A DNA stretch of 64,000 nucleotides from Carnegiea gigantea (GCA_029747015.1 JAKOGI010000004.1:2421501-2485500), one strand, 5' to 3'; positions 49,200-60,859 are shown, numbered from the stretch's first letter. Numbers and translations: made by a program. The notes: a model not told the origin generated them from the letters alone.

Positions 49200-50330
49200 G
49201 AGGCTCAAAAGAGGAAAGTTTGCGGGTAGACAAAGTATTTTGCGTGTGTTCTGCTTGTGGCTGAATGATTTGGGGCCAATGGGAAGTTAAGTGAAGCCAT
49301 AATTGTGGTGATGATGGGTGGGTTTTCTAGGGCTTACTGTTGTGTTAACTTACCAGAAAACCCTCAGTGAAATTTGGAATTTACGGACTTGCTTTTCATT
49401 TTGGCATGTAGTAATAAGATATCATATTATAATAAAGAGCTAAAAATGTCGTACTTTATTTTAAATTAATTTATCATTTTTCTATAATAAATAAGTAAAA
49501 TGATAAATATTTTTTTGTAAGATATTTTTTGAATGTTTTACGTTGACGTAAAATTATATTGTCATATTTTAAATTAAAAAAATTGGTATGATTAATTAGT
49601 GAAAGTATGTTACAACTTATAAATTATGAAAAATTATCTTTTTATCCACAAGTTTTCATATTTATAAAACTATGTATCTCATATCTCTTGCAGATAAAGT
49701 TGACCTTATTAGAGTATTATTTTTTACCAATTGATGTAGCCCACAAATATTTAAGCTTAGCACCCCATAATTAACTATAATTATTGAAAATTTAGTTATT
49801 CTAAACCATAAATTTAGGTGGGGTAACACATTTAAAATTGTCTTATTATTATAAGATATATATTATTATCCTAAGGTCAGGGGCAGGTGACTGTTTTATT
49901 ATTTTTTTAATTGGCGTGTCGATGTGATGTAAACAAAGCAGAAATTGGTTATGAAAGGATGGGCATAACTGAGCAATTTAGGGTTAATTTTGATTTAAAT
50001 GGGTGCAATGTTTCATGTAAATGATATTACCAATTGATTTGATAAATCAACCTTCATATATATTAAATCAAATAAAAAATACACGTGTAAATTCATGCAA
50101 TATATATATATATATATACACACACATATATATGTATATTGACTTTTATGCCTCTTCTATAATTTTTTTAAAATAATTATATGATATCATATCATTGATA
50201 CGAAATGAAATACTTTCACCGTTCTTATACAAAATAAGTTCTCCTATATGTTTCAAAATGAATCAAATGATTGTCTTCTTTTACTTCGTTGATCTCTTGA
50301 GTATTTTCCTACGTACAGCTATAATGGTGC
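49200..50330. other. bHLH upstream region, then AT-rich DNA
   Basis: Promoter-side DNA with AT-rich repeats, including an (AT)9/(CA) patch at 50101-50140. No exon or transposon boundary was recognised. Confidence 0.4.
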
Positions 50331-50337
50331 ATTTAAT

Positions 50338-50696
50338 GAGAGCATATGCAATAGTGATCCATGATTTTGGATCACAAGTGGGGACCCACATCCTCCACAT
50401 CATCTTACAAGCTAATTTTCTTCTCTCTTCTGTACATCCCATGGATCACCAACTTGAATCACCAAATAAAATAATATTTTTGGACCCCACTACTATCATA
50501 TTATTTGGCAAGTTTTTAAAATAAGAACTTTAGGGCTTATCTGGCCCCCCCAAAAAAAAAAACCCAAAAAGGGTGGCGAGCGGATCATGGCCACGAACTT
50601 GATCGCGGGACTGGTTGGAAGGATCAACGTTGCACCATTTTGTGGACCGCCGGCAAAAATATTGGACCACAATCCCAGCATTGCAGATGCTCTGAG
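50338..50696. mobile_element. MITE candidate with GAGCAT(A/C)TGCAAT ends
   Basis: Left end AGAGCATATGCAATAGTG and inverted right end AGAGCATCTGCAATGCTGG form imperfect terminal repeats around about 360 bp. The GAGCATCTGCAATG type of end is common among short plant MITEs. No target duplication was recognised. The GC-rich interior (50570-50700) gives a 104-codon minus-strand frame which I consider a shadow. Confidence 0.5.
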
Positions 50697-50814
50697 CAGT
50701 TCCACTAAAATCATAAAAAGTGAAGCCCCAATATTTGAGAGCTCCATATCTACAAAAATAACAATAACAATTTTTGGTGTGAGTTTTGTTTTTACATGGT
50801 TTGGAAACATTTGA

Positions 50815-51710
50815 AAACTGTAACTTCTTATTTATAGTTGAGATTGTCTTCTCTTCTTTTTTTGTGTGAATAAGGTAGAAGATTGATGTACGTAGAATTT
50901 AAATTTAAATCTCTGATAACAACTTTTAGATCAATTAAGCTAATTGATACTTGCAGATTATTTTGTCTTTGTATCAACATTTATTCTCTACAATTCATAA
51001 GCAGTATATTATATATGTCTAACAACTCAAATGAAGTATGTGAAATGAGCTAGATCTCCTGTAACTCAACTAAGATATTCCTCTCTCAACTAAAATCCAT
51101 TAAAATAGTTTGTTTGATACGTATGGAAAGTCAAAAAATACAGAATTTTAAGACTAAAAAAGCAAACCGATCTTAAAATAAGTTCGACAATGACCCAATT
51201 ATTATATAATTCGATCAAATTCCAAAAATGGCCCATGTGTCTGTCTCTTTGCTCAACATTTTCCCCTGTGGATAGGACCCAAGGGAGTTTCCATCCTTCA
51301 ATGTGAAGAAATTGAAGAGGCAAGGTAGGAGGAGGGGCAGGGGCAGGGCTAACCCTACCCACATAATGGAGAGAGTTAATTGACAATTGTGCCCTTATTG
51401 ACTCTTTTGTTGCGCCATCATCAACAATATGGGCATGGTCAGGTTAAGTTGATGCTTTGTTAGTTAATTATGATATATATTTTGATGTCCTCTTGTGCTC
51501 ACGATAGTCGACAAATTGTTTGAGAAGCGTGACTTGTGAGGCTGGAGTGCGAACAGGGGCTGGTGATATATATTCATGTACCATGTTATGATGACCAAGT
51601 CCGATTTGCCACTTCAGAAGTATTTTTTTTAAATTTTTTTTATCTGTAAGGTAATATAAAAAATGTACTAAACTATTATACATTTCTTTTTTGTGCTTGC
51701 GTTGATACCA
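50815..51710. other. Intergenic, no gene seen
   Basis: AT-rich. Short frames at 51090-51386 and 51468-51683 show no family motif. Confidence 0.4.
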
Positions 51711-51711
51711 T

Positions 51712-51870
51712 TAGATTTGAGCAGAATCGAATATCCGGTCCATTTTCATGAAACCGATCCCGATCCCAGTTGAAAACTGGTCCAAAAATCTAGACACAGT
51801 CCTGGTCCTGATTGAAATCGGGTCCAGAATTTCCGAGTCCAAAACCTGGTACCCAATTCCTAATTTTTTT
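51712..51870. repeat. Half of a GGTCC/CCGGTCC-rich hAT-type element
   Basis: Begins TTAGATTTGAGCAGAATCG, like the inverted end of the complete element next to it (TAGTGATGAGCAGGATC), and continues with repeated GG(T/G)CC words up to GGTACCC. The other half is not present nearby, so it looks like a deletion remnant. Confidence 0.45.
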
Positions 51871-51950
51871 TTCTAGTTTGTTTTATTTCATTTGATTTAA
51901 ATTTTTGACTTTTATAGTTGTGACTTTGTAAGAGAACCAATACACCCAAC

Positions 51951-52854
51951 TAGGAGTGAGTAAAAAAACTGATTATTCGTTTCTGGCATCAGAATCGGTT
52001 TGAACCCGGTGGGTACGGACCCGGTTAGACCGGTTCTGGAATCGGTCTCAAAATTTAGGATCCGGTTATAACCGGGTCCAGTATCGAATCCTGAAAATTT
52101 AGACCCGGACGGGGACCCAGTACTTGGTACCCGGTCAAAATGTAAAGAGTTTTGATAAAAAAATATAAAAAGTAAATCTTTATTCTTAAAGTGATGTATC
52201 TTTTGTACCGAGATCTAACTCCCAACCTGCCCAATTTAACCATTTGTCTTTTTTGCTTTCAGTTTATTCCTGACTTACTTTTTATGTATCTTGACCGCCA
52301 TATATTTCCTCCTTCAAACTTTGACTCTTCTTTTCATGAGTCTTGTTGCTTCCTAATTAATATTTGGCTTTATATTATTTTGATAGTTTCCCTCTGTTTG
52401 TCTCTCTATTTCAAGTGAATTAAAATAATTTTTGGGTTTCTAATTCATTTTGTGATCTTGATTTGTGGGTTTCTGATTAATGTTATCTTCAATTTTCTGA
52501 GTTTGTTTTAACGTATGTGAATCTTCTTTACTGCTTATTTCGTATTTAATTTAGCTTTATAATTTGGTTTTTAGGAATTGGGCTTCAGATACGTGAGTTC
52601 TTAACTTCTTTCAATCCTTCACTTGCCCAATTTATTATGGGGAAAATGAGAACCCAAAAAAAAAAAAAAAAAAACTAAGCAACCGGGTACCCAGAACCGG
52701 ACCCGGTCCCGATCGGGTCTGGGACCTGGTCCAAATTCTAGGACTCGGTTCCAACCGGGTCCGAAATCGGTTCCAAATTTTACGACCCGGTTCCAATCGG
52801 GTCCGATTTTGATTCCTAAAATTTGAACTAGGTACCTGATCCTGCTCATCACTA
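51951..52854. mobile_element. Non-autonomous hAT-type element, 904 bp, CCGGGTCC-rich ends
   Basis: Left end TAGGAGTGAGTAAAAAAAC, right end (inverted) TAGTGATGAGCAGGATCAGG. The outer ~190 bp on each side are inverted copies rich in GG(A/T)CCCGG/CCGGGTCC and GGTACC, around an unrelated AT-rich core. Flanking octamers are CACCCAAC (51943-51950) and CACCTAAC (52855-52862), one mismatch, fitting the 8-bp hAT duplication. No transposase. Confidence 0.78.
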
Positions 52855-53099
52855 CACCTAACAAGTTAGCTAATTGGTCGTTCAGAATCAAATTTAACAG
52901 AGTAGAAACTAGACATTTACCATACATTAAAGTCCAATTGGTTAGCTAATAAATAGCATTTCGTTTCATCCAAGTATTAAAAAAATATCATCTTCTAATA
53001 GTATTATACATTAATAAAAATATTTAGTAATATCAACATATAGCCTAAAACTATGGCGGTATCGGAAGAACAAGACCTGATGTTAATGGAAAATCGGGT

Positions 53100-53872
53100 A
53101 ACTTAGACATTTAAAAAAAATTGATTGGAACGGGTAACGGGTCCGATTCCGGTTCCAAGTTTTCATGACCTAACTCTGGACCCGGTTGCAATCGGTTTCA
53201 GGATTTTGAAACCAGCCCCGGACCTTGTTCAACCAGGTCCGCGTATAGACTCACCGGATCCAAACCGGGTCCGGGTACCCAATTTTTTTGCTCAACCCCA
53301 GACACCATGCAAGCTTAGTACTGTTGTAGTGTGCGAAGACACGCTTTCCAATATTACCCCAGACAATGGATCTTCACTTGCAAGCCTCCTTAGTAGAGGT
53401 AGTATTCTGTAGTTCAGATTTACCAGAAATCGCTGGGCATTTAAGGACTTCTTAACTGTGTCCTTGAATTCACTCATTAGCATAGGTGAGGAGATCTGAA
53501 TCGTGCCGAAACATGATTTATTTCTACTTATCCATGTACTCCAAATAACAATAATAAATAGAATAACACCTTTCTTATCATCTTGTTATTTCCTATTGGC
53601 AAAGCATTATGAAATGCTTTCCAAACCACTATCTTCAATCTTGCCGGAATCTTTAGTGCCCAAAGTATTATCCACATCTTTCCAAACTTGCCATTTTCAC
53701 TAGACTGAGTTTTTGAGATGAGCCAATCGTACCCTGATTTCATAGTGTAGTCCAACTAGGGTAAGCGGTTCCCCTAAAAATTCAAGAATCAAAACTAATT
53801 CCTAACATTGGAAACCGTAACCAAACTGTTGGTTCCGGTTCTAGGATACCCACCACCTCTAAAATGTAAATT
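53100..53872. repeat. Second CCGGGTCC-rich hAT-type element, interrupted by a LINE fragment
   Basis: The left part (53118-53282) ends GGGTCCGGGTACCCAA and the right part (53756-53872) contains GGTTCCGGTTCTAGG. Both have the wording of the element at 52 kb. The LINE 3' fragment lies between them. Outer termini were not fixed. Confidence 0.5.
53284..53757 (-). pseudogene. LINE 3' fragment with zf-RVT domain and A-tail
   Basis: The minus strand reads YTMKSGYDWLIS, GKMWIILWALKIPARLKIVV, then WKAFHNALPIGNNKMIRK. The W-x-x-(L/I)W-(A/K)-LKIP(A/P)R(L/I)K...W(K/R)AxHNxLPT pattern is the zf-RVT region found after the reverse transcriptase of plant LINEs. The fragment ends on the minus strand in GGGGTTGAGCAAAAAAA (A7 at 53284-53290), the expected 3' tail. 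No RT or endonuclease remains, so it is a 5'-truncated copy; frames are broken after the IRK segment. Confidence 0.82.
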
Positions 53873-54171
53873 TTAGACCTACAAAATTTATTTATTTATT
53901 TTCCTTTTTGAGAGTGTATCTGATCATAACACACCAAATGAAGAAAGATATTAAGCGACCTATGTTAACAAACAAAAAAATAGAGCCCTCAATTTCAAAA
54001 GAAGTTTGCAAAATCTAAACTAGAAAGAAAAGATAAGGAAGGCAATGTCAGCAATTATTTTCTTTTTGTCGAATCTTGATTGGGGACGTTTTTGACTTTG
54101 GGAATTCACTTCCAAACGGTTTTCTTTTTAGAAAAATTACTCCCCATACTCCCTCTAGTTGATAATCTTTT

Positions 54172-54663
54172 TTGAAATCTCACCAACAGAACATGCAACT
54201 TACAATCACTAACAATCCCACCATTCATTTGTTCAATAACTTTCATACCATCTTGAATGCCAGGAAATCAAATGAAACCATACTGTCTACCGGTTTTCCT
54301 TACAAATTTGTTTGGTATATATGCATCCAAAACCTCTCCAAAACTACTAAACAAATCCTTAAAATTGGTAATACTCAAATTCTTAGGTAAATTATCACTG
54401 AAGATAGAAAACAATTTTAAATTATTACCTAAAGTCTCATCAATAAGTTCCTAATTTGACGCCTGAACACGTCTTCTCAACACTCTAAATATACGCTCCT
54501 TGCGGCGTGCGCCATAATTCCCGCGAACACGAACCGACGTCAACCAACCAGAACCTAGAAAGGACAAGGTAGCTTTTGCGACGAGGCTAACCATTGGAGC
54601 CATGAATTGCGAGAGAAACACCATGGGCAGAACCAAGGAGGCTGGTCGGCGGGAGGGGGCCAA
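54172..54663 (-). pseudogene. LINE ORF1 remnant with RNA-recognition motif (RRM)
   Basis: From 54663 downwards, minus strand: SGWLTSVRVRGNYGARRKER, then after a stop at 54451-54453 in the same frame LFSIFSDNLPKNLSITNFKD, LFSSFGEVLDAYIPNK, RKTGRQYGFI, a TGA stop (54268-54270), then FPGIQDGMKVIEQMNGGIVS. This is a complete RRM (RNP2-like IFSDNLP, RNP1-like RQYGFIxFPG). Plant LINEs of the BNR type carry an RRM in ORF1, and the RGG/ARRKER stretch before it also suits an ORF1. A cellular RRM gene fragment is the alternative. Two in-frame stops make it non-functional. The upstream GC-rich part (54664-54980) may be its 5' end. Confidence 0.68.
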
Positions 54664-54980
54664 ACAGCTGCCTAAAACGAGCTGCTAGGGGACACGAGGC
54701 GGACGGCGGAACTGGTTCATCAAACAGTAGAAGATGCAACCAGAAAGTGGCGAAATTCAGGCTAAATTCATCGACGCCAACCATAAGGAGGACACCAGCC
54801 AAGCGGCAACAGATAGGGTTTCGGCCGAGGAGCAGACAGGGGCACCGGTGTCGGCCGGCTGAGGAGCATGGACTAGGGTTTTGGGGACATGAGGATACCG
54901 CGACTCTTACGCAAAAAAATCTTTCAGAAGGCTTAGCTTTAAGAGACAAGGATGCCCTCGAATATACCAACTGGCACTAG
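54664..54980 (-). other. GC-rich region upstream of the RRM remnant
   Basis: Markedly GC-rich, contains CTAGGGTTTTGGGG-like and CGGCC words. Consistent with the 5' UTR/promoter of a LINE or with an exon/leader of a lost gene. Open frames on both strands here are mutually inconsistent, and none matches a family I know. Confidence 0.35.
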
Positions 54981-55940
54981 TAATAAGCTGGTAAGTACCT
55001 TTCCTTAGAAGTATGACACATTTCGCTCTATGCATATGTGGTTCTTTAATTCGGGATATGTCTATCGCAATATATGGAACTTTATACTAAAGTATATACA
55101 ACCCTTACAAAGCATTATCTATGTTCACTTCGTGCAATTGAAATTTTGCTTTACTTAATTTCTAATTTAATATGGGTGCCAAAATAGCATAACTAGTAAG
55201 ATTGTTTAAAAGTTGTTATCAAGCATCTAAGCCTTATAAGCACCGTGGGAAAAGAAAGGACCCAAAAAAAAAGAAACCCTCTAAATTTGATCATTACTTT
55301 ATGTCCAACCGAGCTCTTGACCTTTGAGATTCTGGCTTCTTGAGAGTTAATTAATTTTGCAATTGATTGATGCATGTATATAGTATACACTACTCTCCTC
55401 TATTTCACACATCAATACATTCTAGCAATCCCTTCTGATCTTATCTTACATTATGATAACTAACCTCCTCATATACGACGTCGTTGGTCAGTGCAAGATG
55501 CAAAACTTATGTATGACAAGTACTTCATGTCAAGATATATAAAAAGTGAGATTTTTTCAAGGTATGTAATTGTGGACCCTTGAGCACTTACATAGGCTTA
55601 ATCCATTTTCATCTTGATACTTCCGCAAAATGATAGTTTAATTTTTTAATTAACATGTTTTATTTCTAATTATTCAAGCAACTATGTATTTTTGGTGTGA
55701 TTTTAATCTTACACAGTAATCCATTTTACGTAAATATCATGTATTCATGTTATGTCAGTCATTGCCCTTTCCTACCTGAATTGGAAAGGTGAGACGAATT
55801 AGACGTAACACGTTAGTATGTTTGTGTTTACATTCAACATCATGATTATCGTCAGCCAATCAAAGAAATTAATTAGAATCACGTAAAATTGCATTTTTTT
55901 CCCTATATCTCGAAAGATCCCCATGATTTATTACACCCTC
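54981..55940. other. AT-rich upstream region of the prolamin-like gene
   Basis: No repeat boundary or exon seen. Presumably includes the promoter of the gene at 56030. Confidence 0.4.
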
Positions 55941-55944
55941 TAAT

Positions 55945-55952
55945 TATATAAG
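55945..55952 (+). promoter_or_regulatory. TATA box of the prolamin-like gene
   Basis: TATATAAG, 78 nt before the ATG, predicting a leader of about 45-50 nt. An upstream ATG at 56009 opens only a four-codon frame before TAG. Confidence 0.6.
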
Positions 55953-56029
55953 TTTAACTAATAAACAGCAAAGCCTGAACATCATCAAATTATACAATTT
56001 GATCAGATCATGCTAGAAGTTTAGAGCAG

Positions 56030-56425
56030 ATGGCAAGATCAATGACAACAGTCAAGACATCCATCGTAGTACTCATATGCTGGATGATGATCATATGCAA
56101 CACAGGAGCATGGGTGGTGCCTTGTCATGCACCTAACATGTTACAATCACCATCACCTCCGTGCACAGATAAGTGCCAAAAGTGTTTGGGCCAGATCATG
56201 ATCGAGCCAGGGTGCATGTGGTGGCTCGAGACGTTGGCCCAAGCGTGGCGAGTCATGATAAATGAGGGTTGTTGTGGTGCTGTCATGAGGTTGTCTGAGG
56301 ACTGCTTCAAGCAGGTGTTTTCTCAGCCTCCTTTTGATCTTCAATTTGGTGCTCAAGTTAAGGATTTTTGTCCCGCTACCGGCTTTGCTCCATCTCCTCC
56401 TTCTTTTACTGAAATTTCGGGTTGA
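56030..56425 (+). CDS. Secreted prolamin-like (ECA1/egg-cell-secreted-like) cysteine-rich protein
   Basis: 131-residue intronless protein. Residues 1-27 form a signal peptide (basic start, hydrophobic SIVVLICWMMIIC, small residues before W28). The mature part has nine cysteines: PC at about 32, then C-TDK-C-QK-C around 45-52, GC at 62, CC at 82-83, DC at 95, FC at 115. The CC pair followed by the DCF...F...V..FC spacing is the signature of the plant prolamin-like domain (DUF1278) seen in the ECA1 gametogenesis-related family, including EC1 of egg cells and DD-type synergid/central-cell proteins. These are exported to the cell wall or apoplast; EC1 acts at gamete fusion. Pro/Ser-rich ends flank the domain. 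The exact subfamily is not certain: the Trp-rich MWWLETLAQAW segment and the extra N-terminal cysteines are unusual to me. Confidence 0.82.
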   Translation: MARSMTTVKTSIVVLICWMMIICNTGAWVVPCHAPNMLQSPSPPCTDKCQKCLGQIMIEPGCMWWLETLAQAWRVMINEGCCGAVMRLSEDCFKQVFSQPPFDLQFGAQVKDFCPATGFAPSPPSFTEISG

Positions 56426-57364
56426 ATCGATTTTGATTTAGATTGATAAATATACATGACAATATTACTTTCTTTACGGATATAAGTGCGTAATATACAT
56501 TTTTTAAATAGAAGTGTTTGAATTTTGAGCATTTTTTATAAGTTTATCTCGTAGTAATATTCACCTTGTTTCATAACCATAAACAATGGATCACAAATTT
56601 TTATATGTGGATGTTTCATTTTGAATTTCGCTAAACTTGACAATTAAAAATTAATTTTTATTATGGTCCTTCAGCAAAATTTGAAGAAATTCTAAGAACT
56701 TTAGTAGAAAAGTTTTTTGTTTGATCAGCCACTGAAGTTAGCCCGGCCCGATTCATGCCAAAAACCAAAGACGAATTTTGAAAAATACAGTATTAGAAAC
56801 CAGAAAAGTCAACAGTATTGGATTTTAGTAGAATGTGCATTAAACACAATGAGTTAATGGGAATTTGAATGGCAAATTATAGAACTGCTACTTTTGATCT
56901 TTCATATCTCGTTTATATAGAATTTTATAGACATGGATTTAGAAATTTGACTTGTTTTTAATAAGAAATCAGATAGTTTACTAATTTAACTTTAAAAACG
57001 ATTATTCCAGCTTTTCTGATATTAGACGGCTTGTGTATATATAGTTGCATTTTGTGAGTAGCCACAAATGAATACATGAAGTATTTGAAAATAATTTAGG
57101 TGTCTCGCACCAAAAAAACAATTTAGGTGTCCAACATTCTTTTATCCAACTAATTTATTATGTTTCAGGGTTTTTCAGGAGAAGTAAAGCGTTCTTTATT
57201 TTGGTACATATTTGTGTATATAAATAGTGTTCACGTACAAGTATAGGTTGATAAATTGAGTGTTAGTTAACGCAATATTATAAAGTCTCTGTATACAAGT
57301 TGTTATCAGAGACCAACATAATTAGTTCAATTGCTCATGTATTAACCTCTTCGTCTCCCCTTAC
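56426..57364. other. AT-rich 3' flank of the prolamin-like gene
   Basis: Should include the gene's 3' UTR. Nothing else recognised. Confidence 0.4.
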
Positions 57365-57370
57365 ACCAAC

Positions 57371-57594
57371 TGTTGGAGTACAAAAGTGGGTGTTGTCCTA
57401 CATTGATTAAAAAAAAAATGAAAGAATATCAAAGTCGGTGTTATCCCACATTGAAAAAATTGAAGGATTTGAGCTTGTATATAAACTTGTGAATTATTCT
57501 GCCAATTGTCAATTGGTTTTGGGTTAGAACCTTATTTGAACTTATATACATAACAACTCTTTGTTTATGACCCAATAGATATAAAAATTTAACA
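57371..57594 (+). mobile_element. Solo LTR of a TRIM element, perfect 5-bp TSD
   Basis: 224 bp from TGTTGGAGTACAAAAGTGGG to ATAAAAATTTAACA, flanked by CCAAC on both sides (57366-57370 and 57595-57599). It contains TGTCCTACATTGATTAAA, a second similar word (TATCCCACATTG) and CAATTGGTTTTGGGTTAGAA, matching the terminal repeats of the TRIM at 23.0-34.6 kb. No second copy or primer-binding site follows, so it is a solo LTR left by recombination. Confidence 0.88.
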
Positions 57595-57599
57595 CCAAC

Positions 57600-58717
57600 C
57601 AACCAAGCCCCCAACCAAAAAAAAACGACGTTGGTTGATAAAGAACCATTTCTAAGAGTGTGCAAGAGAAGGATGGTATGCCATGTCATAGCATGCATGC
57701 TATTGTTCAGTGCTTCACCTCGAATCAGATGAGATAAAGACACAGTGACATGTTTAATCACTTTAATGTAATGCTGTCAAATTTTTTTGATGCGTGAATA
57801 CAATTTGGAAGAGAATGGCAAGAACCAAAGATACACAATATGTGTTACTGCAGGTATACTCCTAACAGATTGATGACTCAACTCCAATTAAAAAAAGATC
57901 AAATATATATCCCAAAAAAACGGAAGACACTTGAAAAATACACTATAAAAAAAAAATACAGGGAATCCAAGAGTTTTTTTTTTTTTTTTAAATATTGGTT
58001 TACTCATTATTATGCTTCAGAAAAGTAGAAAAACGATACCGTAATAATAACAAATCTAGTAGGCAGGGGCAGATCTAGATGTCTAGAACAGGTGTGTATT
58101 AACATTATCACTAATGTATAATATCAATGAAAAAAGAAATTATATGATACGTATACTATGGTAGTCTATCTTGTACAAACGTTCCATTTCTTCTTCTTTT
58201 TTTAACAAACTTTCCGTCTCGTATTTCCATACTAGCGGAAGTTGACAAGTAATAACAGTACACTCCGTTTTTTATTCTTAGAAAAAGAAATTATGGTACC
58301 TGTACTCTTACGTTTGCTTTTGCTGTTTTTCATATTGGATTTGATATATAGATTGTGCTGAAAATACAAAATGTTACAATTACCTAGCATTTACTAAAAC
58401 TATTTGTTACAAAGGACAAATCATCATCACAAAGCCATAAAACCAAAAGAAAAACATTGAAATATGAAGTGAACATGTCAAACATGAAATATAGCTACAG
58501 AAAGCAATCTACATCAATTAATCACACCAAAAAGGAAAAAAATAACATCAGGTTCAAATCAATTAGTAGTGTCAAGTTAAAAAAAAAGTCTGCATCAAGA
58601 ACACTTTTGCAACTAAACAGCCGAAAATGAACAATTAACAATAAAAGAAAATTAAAGAAATTAGAATCAAGTCTAAACTTTAAATAAGATAGGGGAAGAG
58701 AGAAAAATTTGGGTTTG

Positions 58718-58720
<3 letters not shown>
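57600..58720. other. AT-rich intergenic DNA with a dispersed-repeat patch
   Basis: 58060-58160 (GGGGCAGATCTAGATGTCTA, ATTAACATTATCACTA) resembles the ends of duplicated segments A and B (about 22225 and 35705), so a dispersed repeat is probably present. No gene. Confidence 0.4.

Positions 58721-58754
<34 letters not shown>
58721..58754. repeat. (CT)n microsatellite
   Basis: About 16 TC/CT dinucleotides, followed by a short ATATAT. Confidence 0.95.
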
Positions 58755-58761
<7 letters not shown>

Positions 58762-59180
58762 ACTTCTCTATCAAATTCCATCTTTATAACTATATTTTTG
58801 ATATTAAAAAAGATTTAAAATATCAATATGTGGGTTGGATATATTTTAAGAATGTCTTAACTTTCTAGACCTAATTTAGAGGTGTCTACATATACTAATT
58901 TAATTCCATTTAAAATAACATATTAGAAATTTTTTCGGGAGAGGTGTGTCCATGGACACCCCTCCCTAACATGTGGTATTTAGTTGCATCATTTTGAACT
59001 GAAACAAAAAAGAATAATCCAAAATGAATGCACTTATAGCGGTTGTCGTCATAAAATAACCATCATAATTGAAAACAGTCTTAACCATACATGCATCACA
59101 TGTAAATCTTAACTGTTTATTTTTAGAACTTTAAAAAATAAAAATTATATTTTAAAATAGAAGAATATTTATAATTATGG
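58755..59180. other. AT-rich intergenic DNA
   Basis: Holds the palindromic stretch GTGTCCATGGACACCCCTCC near 58945. Nothing else recognised. Confidence 0.4.
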
Positions 59181-59480
59181 AAAAGAAAATAATTTCTTTG
59201 GGAGATTTTTGGTTGCCTCCCACAACATTAATGATGCCACATTGCCACCCTTCACCTTTGTCAATGAAATTGGGACCAATTCTCCGTCACTTTTTCCCCC
59301 TTGGCAGACCTCCCCGATCTCCATAGAATCCGGTGGCACCCAAGCTTTCCGACGAGATGAATCTTCCTCGCGCTTATCTCTTTCCACACGAGAAAGCCGA
59401 TTATCGCCGGAAAGGGGTTTAATATGCTGGGGAATGGCTGGAAAACATGAACTGTTGGCCAGGGTGTTGCTCTAGCTTCT
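59181..59480. other. GC-richer, weakly coding-like island of unknown identity
   Basis: Open for 70-88 codons on both strands (plus: VASHNINDATLPPFTFVNEI..; minus: RREDSSRRKAWVPPDSMEI-like). Composition stands out from the AT-rich flanks, but no family was recognised and no splice borders can be proved. It might be a gene fragment or retroelement ORF1 piece. Confidence 0.25.
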
Positions 59481-60859
59481 TAACAACTTTATATTAGTCC
59501 TTTTAATTTTAGGTCTTTTCGGTGGGTAAACTATTGGAGAGTACCAGACAATCAAACATATCTCCACTAATTATTTGTATCACATCTTATAAATATTTAT
59601 TTGTTTTTTAAAAATGTATACTTTTAAATACAACTAAAAGCAAAAAAAATGTACAGTTGTAACTAAATCTAATACACATATGATGTAAGTTCACTCAATT
59701 ATGATGGCCGTCTTACTGTGACAATGTCACAACTACTATAATTTTTTTGCATAAAAAATTAACTTAAAAGAACTCATCTGAGGGTGAAAGAAATCTATCC
59801 ACCTTGACAAAGTACCAACAACAAAATCCCAAAGTTAAAAGGGAGATCTGAAGGTGAAAGATTCCTCTTAAGTTGGGGGTAAATGATAAGATGGATGACT
59901 GCAGGATGGGACAAGTTGATGTGGGGAACTCTCCTCATTATCATTAATTGTTAATGAGACACTTGGAGGATGGATCTCCTTCTCAAAATGTGAAGTTTTC
60001 TTTCCCACCAAAGATCTTTCTTTGCATTCCCTCTTTAGGCTTCCTCTTAAATCTAAACCTTAAATTTTTGCATTTAGGGGTTAGAGATCTCTCTAGAAAA
60101 GCAAAGGCCATCAATTTTTGCTTGAGGAATGGAATCTTGTGTAAAAGTGCCTTTTAGCTTAAAGTTGTGCATATTTTTGGCATATTTTAGTTAGCAAAGT
60201 AATTGAAAGGTCGATCATGCTAGTCAAATCACTCCAGATGGAGGGAGATGAATAGGGTGATTAACAAAAAAATAAAGCAATCGAAATCAAATATGGAATT
60301 CAAAGTGGACGTGTTATCTTCATGCATGTGGACAATATTATCTTTGCATATTTTGGCAATCAGAACAATAGGCAGATATTTTTATCATATAATGTTTACA
60401 AGATATGATTCAACTTAGCAAGAATCACATTGGAACTCAAAATTTAACTTACGATAATTAAACAGTTATGCCCGTAGATATGATTGATCTTTTTCAAACT
60501 ATTCTTCCCCGCATGTGTACTATAAGCTCAATATTTTGTTCAAATAATTTATATTATACTAATAGCAATCTTTGAAAAATTCTAAAATGTCGCAATGAGA
60601 GTGATTTGTGAAATTTGGTGTAATCTTAGCCAAAAAAATTATTCATGCATTAAATTTAAGCCGTTGATTTCAAAATTTTTAAAAAATACCTTCTCCAAAT
60701 AAAAGACCTCTTTATTTCTATTTTTCAAAAAAAGCATCCAAATTTTTAGTTATATATGCGATAAAGGATACATAGTACTCCTATTATCTTATTTAAAAAA
60801 AGGTAAATAATTCCCCATGATATTAATTCATCTTTTTATTTAATTTTATTTATTTTAGG
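59481..60859. other. AT-rich intergenic DNA, no gene seen
   Basis: The frame at 59948-60157 contains no recognisable motif. Long A/T runs throughout. Confidence 0.4.

Noticed and set aside
50496..50810. 104-residue minus-strand protein
   Set aside because: Spans the end of a MITE candidate and homopolymer C/A runs. No domain.
54587..54980. 127-residue minus-strand protein and 77-residue plus-strand protein
   Set aside because: Overlapping open frames in a GC-rich region of a LINE remnant. Not conserved to my knowledge.
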